Positions 48,859 to 55,720 of a stretch of DNA of 55,720 nt are shown here, piece by piece. Both the position numbers and the translations under genes were made by a program. A model generated the notes under the pieces. It searched no databases. It worked only from the letters and a program-made list of their open reading frames with translations, and was not told the origin of the DNA. This stretch comes from Anaerolineales bacterium (lineage in GTDB: Bacteria; Chloroflexota; Anaerolineae; Anaerolineales; Villigracilaceae), in the NCBI GenBank assembly GCA_016789365.1, contig JAEURH010000006.1, forward strand, positions 1 through 55,720, in the 5' to 3' direction. The first letter of the stretch is position 1; each line of letters starts with the position of its first letter.

Positions 48859-50826
48859 ATGACAACACAATCTCTTGAAACTCGCGCAATTAATACATTA
48901 CGTTTTTTATCTGCTGATGCTGTGCAAAAAGCAAATTCTGGTCACCCCGGTTTGCCGATGGGTGGCGCGGCGATGGCTTACACAATTTGGACACGCCATC
49001 TTCGACATAATCCACATAACCCAAAATGGTTTGGGCGTGACCGCTTCATTCTTTCGGGGGGGCATGGGTCAATGCTCTTGTACTCTTTGCTTCATCTGAC
49101 AGGGTATGAAGTATCACTGGATGAAATTAAAAATTTCCGTCAGTGGGGAAGTTTAACGCCCGGTCATCCTGAATATGGATTAACCCCAGGTGTTGAAGTG
49201 ACAACAGGTCCGTTGGGGCAAGGTTTTGCAAATGGAGTCGGTATGGCAATTGCCGCTTCACATCTCGCGGCGACATTTAACCAAAGCGGACATAACATTA
49301 TTGACCCATTCATTTATGCCATCGTTACAGATGGTGACTTAATGGAAGGCGTTGCATCCGAAGCCGCATCTATGGCGGGGCACATGTCACTTGGAAGATT
49401 GATTTATCTTTATGACGATAACAATATTTCAATTGATGGTTCTACTGATTTAGCATTTACCGAAGATAGAGCAGTACGTTTCCGTGCTTATGGTTGGCAA
49501 GTATTACGAGTTGAAGATGGCAATGATGTTGAAGCGATTGATAAAGCGATTAAAGAAGCAAAGGCAGACCCACGACCATCATTGATTATGTGCAAAACAA
49601 TTATTGGTTTTGGTGCACCAACGCGTCAAGGCACACAAAAGGCGCATGGCGAACCTTTGGGTGAAGATGAATTATCCGCCGCAAAAACCAACTTGGGGTG
49701 GGATAAAGAAGCGAAGTTCTTCATCCCAGATGATGTTTTGGAATTTTATCGAAAGGCGACTGAAAAGGGGCGTGAGTTTGAAGCCGATTGGAATATGCGT
49801 TTTGAGGCGTATAAAAGAATTCATCCTGCGTTGGGTGCGGAGTTGCAAAGGCGGTTGGATGGAAAGTTTCCGAAAGATTGGGACAAATCTTTGCCGACAT
49901 TTTCTGCTGACCCGAAAGGTATGTCGACTCGAGTTGCATCAGGTAAAACAATTAATGCACTTGCAAATTTATTACCTGAATTAATTGGTGGCTCGGCAGA
50001 CTTAGCACCATCGAACAACACAAAAATTGACGGAAGCCCTGCTTTTCAAAAAGATTCTTTTGCAGGTAGAAATTTTCATTTCGGTGTGCGTGAGCATGCC
50101 ATGGGTTCTGTATTAAATGGCATGTCTGTTTTCGGTGGCGTGATTCCGTATGGCGGAACATTTTTAGTATTTGCAGATTACATGCGCGCTTCGATTCGTT
50201 TGGCGGCGTTATCGCATTACCCAAGCATTTTTATTTTTACACATGATAGTGTTGGCTTAGGTGAAGATGGTCCCACACATCAACCGATTGAACATTTAAT
50301 GTCGTTGCGTTTGATTCCAAATTTAGTCGTGATTCGTCCAGCCGATGCAAATGAAACTGCACAAGCGTGGAAAGTGGCTATTGAAAGAAGAGATGGACCG
50401 ACAGTACTTTCATTGACGCGACAAAACGTACCAATTTTAGAAACATCTGCACAAGTTGAAAAAGGCGCGTATGTTTTGAAAGATTTTGGCGAACCACAAA
50501 TGATTTTGATGGCATCGGGTTCAGAAGTTGGATTGATTTTTGAAGCGGCTCAAAAACTTGCGGATGAAGGTAAAGGCGTGAGAGTCGTTTCATTCCCAAG
50601 TTGGGAGTTGTTTGAAAAGCAAGATGAGAAATATAAAGAATCTGTTTTGCCAAAAAATATTCAAAAAAGATTGGCAGTGGAAGCAGGTTCAAGCATGGGC
50701 TGGGAACGCTATGCCAAATCAGTGATTGGTATTGACCATTATGGTGCTTCTGCTCCGTATAAAACAATTTTTGAACATTTTGGTTTTACAGTTGAGAATG
50801 TAGTTAATAAAGCAAAAGAATTATAG
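48859..50826 (+). CDS. tkt: Transketolase
   Basis: 655 residues, thiamine-diphosphate enzyme of the pentose phosphate and Calvin pathways. Landmarks: [28 protein letters not shown], the ThDP motif [13 protein letters not shown]...DDNNIS, and the pyrimidine-domain [20 protein letters not shown] and [18 protein letters not shown]. Full length. It is followed by rpiB and, after a toxin-antitoxin pair, by tal-pgi, so the locus groups the non-oxidative pentose phosphate enzymes. Confidence 0.97.
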   Translation: MTTQSLETRAINTLRFLSADAVQKANSGHPGLPMGGAAMAYTIWTRHLRHNPHNPKWFGRDRFILSGGHGSMLLYSLLHLTGYEVSLDEIKNFRQWGSLTPGHPEYGLTPGVEVTTGPLGQGFANGVGMAIAASHLAATFNQSGHNIIDPFIYAIVTDGDLMEGVASEAASMAGHMSLGRLIYLYDDNNISIDGSTDLAFTEDRAVRFRAYGWQVLRVEDGNDVEAIDKAIKEAKADPRPSLIMCKTIIGFGAPTRQGTQKAHGEPLGEDELSAAKTNLGWDKEAKFFIPDDVLEFYRKATEKGREFEADWNMRFEAYKRIHPALGAELQRRLDGKFPKDWDKSLPTFSADPKGMSTRVASGKTINALANLLPELIGGSADLAPSNNTKIDGSPAFQKDSFAGRNFHFGVREHAMGSVLNGMSVFGGVIPYGGTFLVFADYMRASIRLAALSHYPSIFIFTHDSVGLGEDGPTHQPIEHLMSLRLIPNLVVIRPADANETAQAWKVAIERRDGPTVLSLTRQNVPILETSAQVEKGAYVLKDFGEPQMILMASGSEVGLIFEAAQKLADEGKGVRVVSFPSWELFEKQDEKYKESVLPKNIQKRLAVEAGSSMGWERYAKSVIGIDHYGASAPYKTIFEHFGFTVENVVNKAKEL

Positions 50827-50827
50827 A

Positions 50828-50922
50828 TGTCGTTGCGAGGACGCTCTTGCTCTTTGTCCGAAGCAATCTCCTGATAAATATGAGATTGCTTCGTCGGGAA
50901 GAACGCCCTCCTCGCAATGACA
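50828..50922. repeat. MITE-like element with TGTCATTGCGAG ends, copy 5
   Basis: TGTCGTTGCGAG (50828-50839) and CTCGCAATGACA (50911-50922) with CGAAGCAATCTCC/GAGATTGCTTCG inside; 95 bases. It fills the tkt-rpiB spacer and ends just before the rpiB ribosome binding site. Confidence 0.85.
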
Positions 50923-50934
50923 TGAGGTGACATT

Positions 50935-51393
50935 ATGAAAATCGCAGTTGGTTGTGACCATGCAGGCTTTCCATTAAAACAAACCGTTATTGATTCAGTT
51001 AAAGCCCTTGGGCATGAAGTGATTGATGTAGGTACTTTTAGTGCTGAAGCAGTGGACTTCCCTGACTTCACAAAAAAAGTTGGCGAAAAAGTTCAGAGTG
51101 GCGAAGCCGAACGTGGAATTTTAGTGTGTGGTTCAGGCATTGGTGCTTGTATTGCCGCCAATAAGATGAAAGGCGTGTATGCGTCTATTGCACATGATAC
51201 TTATTCAGCCGCACAGGGCGTATTACATGACAACATGAATGTTTTATGTTTAGGTGGGCGTGTGATTGGACCTGAAATGGTCAAGGTACTTGTCCCTGCT
51301 TTTTTGAATGCCAGATATTTAGGAAATGATGAAGGTGGCGAGAGATTAGCAAGGCGAGTTGAGAAGATTTATAAAATGGAACAAGAAAGGTAA
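50935..51393 (+). CDS. rpiB: Ribose-5-phosphate isomerase B
   Basis: 152 residues, RpiB/LacAB fold. It interconverts ribose 5-phosphate and ribulose 5-phosphate. GCDHAGFPLK near the N-terminus, EAVDFPDF and the active-site Cys loop GILVCGSGIGACIAANK are clear. Start after GAGGTGA. The pathway context (tkt upstream, tal-pgi downstream) agrees. Confidence 0.96.
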   Translation: MKIAVGCDHAGFPLKQTVIDSVKALGHEVIDVGTFSAEAVDFPDFTKKVGEKVQSGEAERGILVCGSGIGACIAANKMKGVYASIAHDTYSAAQGVLHDNMNVLCLGGRVIGPEMVKVLVPAFLNARYLGNDEGGERLARRVEKIYKMEQER

Positions 51394-51433
51394 GTATAAT
51401 TATCTGTAATAAGTAGTGAAAGGAGTTTGCTGT

Positions 51434-51667
51434 ATGAATCAACAAATTATTATTTCTGACCCAAAAATTATGATGGGGCAACCAGTGATTGCGGGAACAC
51501 GCATTACTGTTGATTTGATTCTTGAAAAGCTTTCTGCTGGTGAAAATTTTGAACAATTGTTACAAGCCCATCCACGCTTGACTGAAGAAGGCATTCGTGC
51601 CGCTATAAGTTTTGCTCGTGATGCTTTGCGTGCTGATGTTATATATCCTATTTCTGAGTCTGTTTAA
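51434..51667 (+). CDS. DUF433 antitoxin
   Basis: 77 residues from ATG 51434, nine bases after AAGGAG; the frame is open slightly upstream to 51416. The DUF433 pattern is clear: MMGQPVIAGTRITVDLILEKL, then a FEQLLQAHPRLTEEGIRAAI helix-turn-helix. DUF433 proteins act as antitoxins of PIN-like toxins. Its stop overlaps the next start (TAATG). A TATAAT box near 51395 may serve as its promoter. Confidence 0.9.
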   Translation: MNQQIIISDPKIMMGQPVIAGTRITVDLILEKLSAGENFEQLLQAHPRLTEEGIRAAISFARDALRADVIYPISESV

Positions 51668-52017
51668 TGAAAATTTTAGCAGATGAATGTGTTGATACGC
51701 AAATTGTTGACCGTCTGAGAAAAGATGGGCATGATGTTAAATATGTAGCAGAAATGTCACCAGGAATTATAGATGAAGAAGTATTATATTTAGCAAATGA
51801 AGAAGACACCTTACTCTTAACGGCTGATAAAGATTTCGGCGAATTGATTTTTAGACAAGGATTAGTAAAAAGAGGGATAGTTTTATATCGTCTTTCAGGT
51901 CTTTCATCACAAGAAAAAGCAGAACTTATTTCCTCAGTCATTAACGACCATGGAGATGAATTGCTTAATGCATTTAGTGTTATTACTGAAAAAGCAGTTC
52001 GCATTCGTAAGGTATAA
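51667..52017 (+). CDS. DUF5615 PIN-like toxin
   Basis: 116 residues. MKILADECVDTQIVDRLRKD carries the first acidic residues of a PIN-like nuclease site (D6, E7), and LLLTADKDFGELIF is the second acidic motif; both define DUF5615. It is expected to cut RNA and to be held in check by the coupled DUF433 protein. The pair lies between rpiB and tal-pgi and is probably an acquired module. Confidence 0.9.
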   Translation: MKILADECVDTQIVDRLRKDGHDVKYVAEMSPGIIDEEVLYLANEEDTLLLTADKDFGELIFRQGLVKRGIVLYRLSGLSSQEKAELISSVINDHGDELLNAFSVITEKAVRIRKV

Positions 52018-52089
52018 CATTTCATTAAACAAAATTGCCAATTACTATTTATAAATTGCATTTTAATCATTCTCGGAGCTATTTATTAA

Positions 52090-54762
52090 ATGTCATCTTC
52101 TATCAAAAAACTAACCAACCTAAAACAATCCCTCTGGTATGACAACATCCAAAGAAAAATATTAGACAATGGCGAACTTAAAGCCATGATTGAACGTGGC
52201 GATATTCGCGGTGTTACCTCCAACCCGACCATTTTTCAAAACGCCATTGCAAAAACAAATGATTATGACTCAGCATTAATTCCGCTAGCATGGGCAGGTT
52301 GGGACGCTGAAAAAATATTTTGGCAACTTGCCATCGAAGATATTCAACAGGCTTGCGATTTATTTCGCCCGTTATATGATGAAACAAATGCAGGTGATGG
52401 CTATGTAAGTTTAGAAGTTAGCCCCATGTTAGCAAAAGATACCGCAGGCACAATCAAACAAGCACAAGAACTTTGGAATCGTGTTAACCGCCCAAATTTA
52501 ATGGTGAAAATCCCTGCAACAAAAGAAGGCATTCCTGCTATAAAAGAATCAATCGCTGCAGGCATTAACATCAATGTCACTTTAATTTTTTCGCTCACAC
52601 GGTATATGGATGTGATGAATGCTTATCTGGCAGGCATTGAAGAACGTGTTGCCAATAATTTACCCGTGCAACATGTTGCATCAGTCGCTTCATTTTTCGT
52701 CTCGCGTGTTGATTCAAAAATTGACGCCAAGCTCCCCGCAGATTCTCCTTTGCTTGGTAAAGCCGCCATCGCCAATGCAAAACTTGCTTACGAAGCATTT
52801 GAATCTATTTTTACATCGCCGCGTTTCGCAACACTCAAAGCGCGTTTTCGTGCGCGTGTGCAACGTCCGTTGTGGGCTTCCACTGGCACAAAAAATCCAA
52901 AATATCCAGACACACTGTATGTTGATAATTTAATCGGACCCGATACCGTCAACACAGTTCCGCCTGCAACACTTGATGCATTTCGTGAACATGGCAACGC
53001 TTCGTTAACCATCACACGTGATTTAGAAGAATCGCAAAATATTTTTGTGCAACTTAAAGCGCAAGGAATTTCAATGAGTGATGTCACGCAAGAATTAGAA
53101 GATGAAGGAGTGCAAGCCTTCGCAGATGCGTATGCGACATTAATCGGTGCGATTGAAGAACGAAGACAAAAAGTCGCTTCTTCTCTTGGACTTCTAGCTG
53201 ATTCTGTTTCAGAGACATTATCCCAACTTGAAATGGATTCCGTTCCGCAACGTCTATGGGCACATGACCCAACTTTATGGACGAATGATTCAGCTGGTCA
53301 GGAAGAAATCAAAATTAGACTCGGTTGGTTACATTCGATTGAAGATGCTCGACAACGATTAGAAAGTTATACATCTTTCGCCAAACAAATCCATGACGAA
53401 AAAATTGATAGAGTCTTAGTGATTGGAATGGGTGGCTCGTCATTGACTGCCGAAGTATTAAGTTCATTAATGGCAGGTTTTGGAATCGAAGCAAAACTAT
53501 CTTTAGCAATTCTTGACTCAACTGATTCTGCTCAAGTGAAACTTGCATCTGAACATTATCCGCCAGATAAATCTTTATACATTATCGCCAGCAAATCAGG
53601 CGGAACTGCTGAATTAATGGCGGCATTTGATTATTTATGGAAATTAAGTAATGAAAATGGTTCACGCTTTATCGCAATTACCGATGCAAATACATCGTTA
53701 CAAAAATTAGCAGAAGAAAAGAAATTTAGAAAAGTATTTAACGCTGACCCAAATGTTGGCGGACGTTTTTCTGCATTGACGGATTTCGGTTTGGTTCCTG
53801 CTGCATTGTTAGGTATGGACATTGAGCAATTGTTATCATCTGCTGAGAAAATTAAAAACGCATCACAATCAGTTTATAACGCAGGCTTTGCATTGGGAAC
53901 TGTCATTGCAGAATCAACTCTCATGGGCAGAGACAAGTTGACGGTCATTGCTGATGCGCCTGTATCCGCATTTGCAAATTGGATTGAACAAGTCGTCGCT
54001 GAGTCGAGTGGAAAAAATCAAAAAGGAATTTTACCTGTTGCATTAGAACCGATTGGCTCGCCCGATGTGTATGGGGCTGACAGAATTTTTGTGTATCTTC
54101 GCCAAAACGGTGAGCATGATGATGCGATTGCAAAAATTCAAAATGCAGGGCATCCAGTTATTCAATTTCCAATCACTAATCTCTATGATGTAGGTGGCGA
54201 AATTTTTAAATGGGAAATTGCGATTTCAATTGCGTGTCATATTTTGGGCATCAATGCGTTTGACCAACCCGATGTGCAAGATAGTAAATTGCGAACGATT
54301 GCGAAGATAAAAGATTTTCAAGCGACTGGCAAACTGGCTGAAGTTGATTTGACCGATGCCAAAGATGCCAAAAAAGTTTTGGATGATTTGTTATCGAATG
54401 CAAAAGATGGAAGTTATGTTTCTATCAATGCTTATGTGCCGCGTAATAAAGAAATGATTGAAGCAATTCAAAACTTGCGAATAAAAATCCGTGAAAAAAC
54501 AAAATGTGCAGTGACTGCGGGTTTTGGTCCGCGCTTTCAACATTCAACGGGTCAATTTCACAAAGGTGGACCGAACACAGGATTATTTATTCAAGTGGTT
54601 TATGATGCCAAAGATGATTTTGAAATTCCAAATCAGGGATTAAGTTTTGGCACATTGATTCGCGCCCAAGCCTTAGGTGATTACGAAGCCTTGAAAGCCG
54701 CAGGCAGAAAAGCCGTGCGGATAAAGTTATCCAGTTTGGATGAGTTGAAGAAAATAATGTAG
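52090..54762 (+). CDS. tal-pgi: Bifunctional transaldolase/glucose-6-phosphate isomerase
   Basis: 890 residues joining two enzymes of central carbon metabolism. Residues 1-370: transaldolase, with RGDIRGVTSNPTIFQNAI at the start, Schiff-base Lys140 in NLMVKIPATKEG and WASTGTKNPKYPDTLYV. Residues about 385-890: glucose-6-phosphate isomerase-like SIS fold, with DRVLVIGMGGSSLTAEVLSS, YIIASKSGGTAE, NVGGRFSALT and the C-terminal QFHKGGPNTGLF. The fusion occurs in Anaerolineae and some other phyla. Its TAG stop lies in the GTAG head of the following REP. Confidence 0.95.
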   Translation: MSSSIKKLTNLKQSLWYDNIQRKILDNGELKAMIERGDIRGVTSNPTIFQNAIAKTNDYDSALIPLAWAGWDAEKIFWQLAIEDIQQACDLFRPLYDETNAGDGYVSLEVSPMLAKDTAGTIKQAQELWNRVNRPNLMVKIPATKEGIPAIKESIAAGININVTLIFSLTRYMDVMNAYLAGIEERVANNLPVQHVASVASFFVSRVDSKIDAKLPADSPLLGKAAIANAKLAYEAFESIFTSPRFATLKARFRARVQRPLWASTGTKNPKYPDTLYVDNLIGPDTVNTVPPATLDAFREHGNASLTITRDLEESQNIFVQLKAQGISMSDVTQELEDEGVQAFADAYATLIGAIEERRQKVASSLGLLADSVSETLSQLEMDSVPQRLWAHDPTLWTNDSAGQEEIKIRLGWLHSIEDARQRLESYTSFAKQIHDEKIDRVLVIGMGGSSLTAEVLSSLMAGFGIEAKLSLAILDSTDSAQVKLASEHYPPDKSLYIIASKSGGTAELMAAFDYLWKLSNENGSRFIAITDANTSLQKLAEEKKFRKVFNADPNVGGRFSALTDFGLVPAALLGMDIEQLLSSAEKIKNASQSVYNAGFALGTVIAESTLMGRDKLTVIADAPVSAFANWIEQVVAESSGKNQKGILPVALEPIGSPDVYGADRIFVYLRQNGEHDDAIAKIQNAGHPVIQFPITNLYDVGGEIFKWEIAISIACHILGINAFDQPDVQDSKLRTIAKIKDFQATGKLAEVDLTDAKDAKKVLDDLLSNAKDGSYVSINAYVPRNKEMIEAIQNLRIKIREKTKCAVTAGFGPRFQHSTGQFHKGGPNTGLFIQVVYDAKDDFEIPNQGLSFGTLIRAQALGDYEALKAAGRKAVRIKLSSLDELKKIM

Positions 54763-54817
54763 TGGCACGGCGTTGCCGTGCCTTATTATGGGACACAGCA
54801 ACGCTGTGTCCCTACGG
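54759..54817. repeat. REP pair, GTAG family, next to RAYT copy 2
   Basis: GTAG head (54759-54762), stem GGCACGGC/GCCGTGCC (54764-54782), then a second hairpin GGACACAGC/GCTGTGTCC (54791-54811) ending CTACGG (54812-54817). It is an inverted pair lying between tal-pgi and the RAYT start codon. Confidence 0.9.
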
Positions 54818-54824
54818 GATGTAT

Positions 54825-55430
54825 ATGAAGTACGACTCTCAAATTCATCATCGTCGTTCTATAAGATTGAAAGGCTATGATTACACTCAGGCAGGAGCGT
54901 ATTTTATAACGATTTGTGCTTATCAAAGAGAAAATATTTTTGGTGAAATTGTGAATGGGGAAATGAAATTAAACTCATTTGGCGAAATTGCCTACAGTGA
55001 ATGGTTTAAGACAGCAGAATTACGTTCAAGTGTTGAATTGTATAAAAAGCAATTTGTTGTAATGCCAAATCACATTCATGGGAATATTTGGTTAACAGAT
55101 GTAAGGACACGGCGACGCCGTGTCCCTACGGAGAAATTTGGAAAGCCTGTTCCTGGTTCAATCCCAACGATTGTTAGGGCATACAAATCTGCTGTAACTT
55201 ATGCTATTAACAAAATGGAAAATTCTCGAGGTGCTGTTGTTTGGCAACGAAATTATTACGAGCATGTAATTCGTAATGAAAAAGAACTTGAATTAATTAC
55301 AAAATACATTGAATATAATCCTATGAATTGGCAACTTGACCGTGATAATGCTGAAAGTAAATTACCTGCATTTGAAAGTGCAGAAGATTACATCAAAGAT
55401 GCCGAAGCCATGATAGGATTAAAGAAATGA
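54825..55430 (+). CDS. REP-associated tyrosine transposase (RAYT), copy 2
   Basis: 201 residues from ATG 54825 (ATG 54819 is also possible; the longer frame from 54762 runs through the REP and is rejected). It begins MKYDSQIHHRRSIRLKGYDY. The HUH motif is in VVMPNHIHGNIW, and the catalytic Tyr is likely in WQRNYYEHVIRNEKEL. The residues VRTRRRRVPTE, right after the HUH strand, are encoded by a REP hairpin of the same GTAG/CTACGG family found just upstream. Its stop overlaps the start of the pterin dehydratase gene by ATGA. Confidence 0.92.
   Translation: MKYDSQIHHRRSIRLKGYDYTQAGAYFITICAYQRENIFGEIVNGEMKLNSFGEIAYSEWFKTAELRSSVELYKKQFVVMPNHIHGNIWLTDVRTRRRRVPTEKFGKPVPGSIPTIVRAYKSAVTYAINKMENSRGAVVWQRNYYEHVIRNEKELELITKYIEYNPMNWQLDRDNAESKLPAFESAEDYIKDAEAMIGLKK
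55105..55131. repeat. REP hairpin inside the RAYT copy 2 coding sequence
   Basis: Stem GGACACGGC (55105-55113), loop GAC, GCCGTGTCC (55117-55125), then CTACGG (55126-55131). Same tail and almost the same stem as the REP at 54791-54817. Read in frame. Confidence 0.93.
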
Positions 55431-55720
55431 CAAACACCCTTGCTTCTGGAAAATGTATCGCCTGCCGAAACGGTGACCCTGCTTTGACTGATTCCGAAAT
55501 TGCGGAATTGCATCCACAAACGCCCGAATGGGAATTGATTGAAGTGGAAGGCATCAAACGTTTGCAACGGATTTTCAAAATGAAAAATTATGTCGAAGCC
55601 GTTGCCTTGACCAACAAAATCGCTATGATTGCCGAAAAAGAAGACCATCATCCGTTAATTGTGTTGGAGTGGGGCAGAGTCACCGTGCAATGGTGGACGC
55701 ATGTGGTGAAAGGTTTGCAT
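55427..55720 (+). CDS. Pterin-4a-carbinolamine dehydratase, 3'-truncated by window edge
   Basis: 98 codons are visible and the frame is still open at the window end. Dehydrates 4a-hydroxytetrahydrobiopterin in pterin recycling or Moco-related metabolism. The family motif is KEDHHPLIVLEWGRVTVQWW, with the catalytic His pair, preceded by the F-x-F-x-x-Y-type strand RIFKMKNYVEA. The N-terminus has a Cys pair (CIACRNG) as in many bacterial members. ATG 55427 overlaps the RAYT stop, so it would be translated from the RAYT transcript. Confidence 0.9.
   Translation, partial: MTNTLASGKCIACRNGDPALTDSEIAELHPQTPEWELIEVEGIKRLQRIFKMKNYVEAVALTNKIAMIAEKEDHHPLIVLEWGRVTVQWWTHVVKGLH

Noticed and set aside
54762..54824. 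GTG start at 54762 for the second RAYT
   Set aside because: The first codons would translate the REP pair, and family similarity begins at ATG 54825.

Overview
The window looks like a chromosomal stretch of a Chloroflexota bacterium, most likely of class Anaerolineae. This is an inference from gene content: a transaldolase/glucose-6-phosphate isomerase fusion, zinc-type S4 and L36 proteins, many Lys- and Asn-rich membrane proteins, moderately low G+C, and very frequent short palindromic repeats between genes. No rRNA, tRNA or CRISPR array was seen. No stretch above 300 bases lacks a gene.

Layout. 1-7521 is the 3' part of the large ribosomal-protein/RNA-polymerase operon (secY-adk-map-rpmJ-rpsM-rpsK-rpsD-rpoA-rplQ-truA-rplM-rpsI). 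7.6-11.1 kb holds mazG with a remnant tetrapyrrole-methylase half, a cytochrome P450, and a two-gene HTH/nucleotidyltransferase cassette followed by the relic 3' end of a second P450. 11.1-17.1 kb is a lipid- or isoprenoid-like cluster: two paralogous UbiA-type prenyltransferases around a cupin, an SRPBCC protein, a SAM methyltransferase and an NDUFA9-like SDR. 17.2-31.1 kb is a mixed region: a lectin-like protein, an EamA transporter, a frameshifted BchE-like radical SAM gene, an S9 peptidase, ExoD, VanZ, a penicillin-acylase-family enzyme, a polytopic glycosyltransferase-like protein and a large lipoprotein. 31.1-36.7 kb carries tatC, tatA/B, nusB, an Asp23 protein, fabG, a DUF1461 protein and a membrane-anchored spermidine-synthase-like protein.

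36.68-42.28 kb is a discrete module with the same 33-bp palindrome family at both outer edges. It holds a REP-associated transposase (RAYT), a GIY-YIG nuclease/SF2 helicase fusion and two MTase-fold proteins, and reads as a mobile restriction-modification-like defence unit. 42.3-45.1 kb carries paiB, the rplU-rpmA-rpmE operon (its L31 protein fused to a domain closely resembling the RNA polymerase alpha C-terminal domain) and tdk. 45.1-47.9 kb has a two-gene operon for exported proteins of unknown role. 47.9-55.7 kb has a DUF429 gene and pentose-phosphate genes (tkt, rpiB, tal-pgi) interrupted by a DUF433/DUF5615 toxin-antitoxin pair, then a second RAYT coupled to a pterin-4a-carbinolamine dehydratase gene cut by the window end.

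At least seven families of small inverted repeats are interspersed. Two are REP families with a plausible cognate RAYT in the window. Each RAYT gene carries a palindrome of its own family in frame, at what looks like the same protein loop just after the HUH motif. The strongest leads are this pattern, the bounded defence module, the L31/alpha-CTD fusion and the P450 relic beside the HTH/nucleotidyltransferase cassette.
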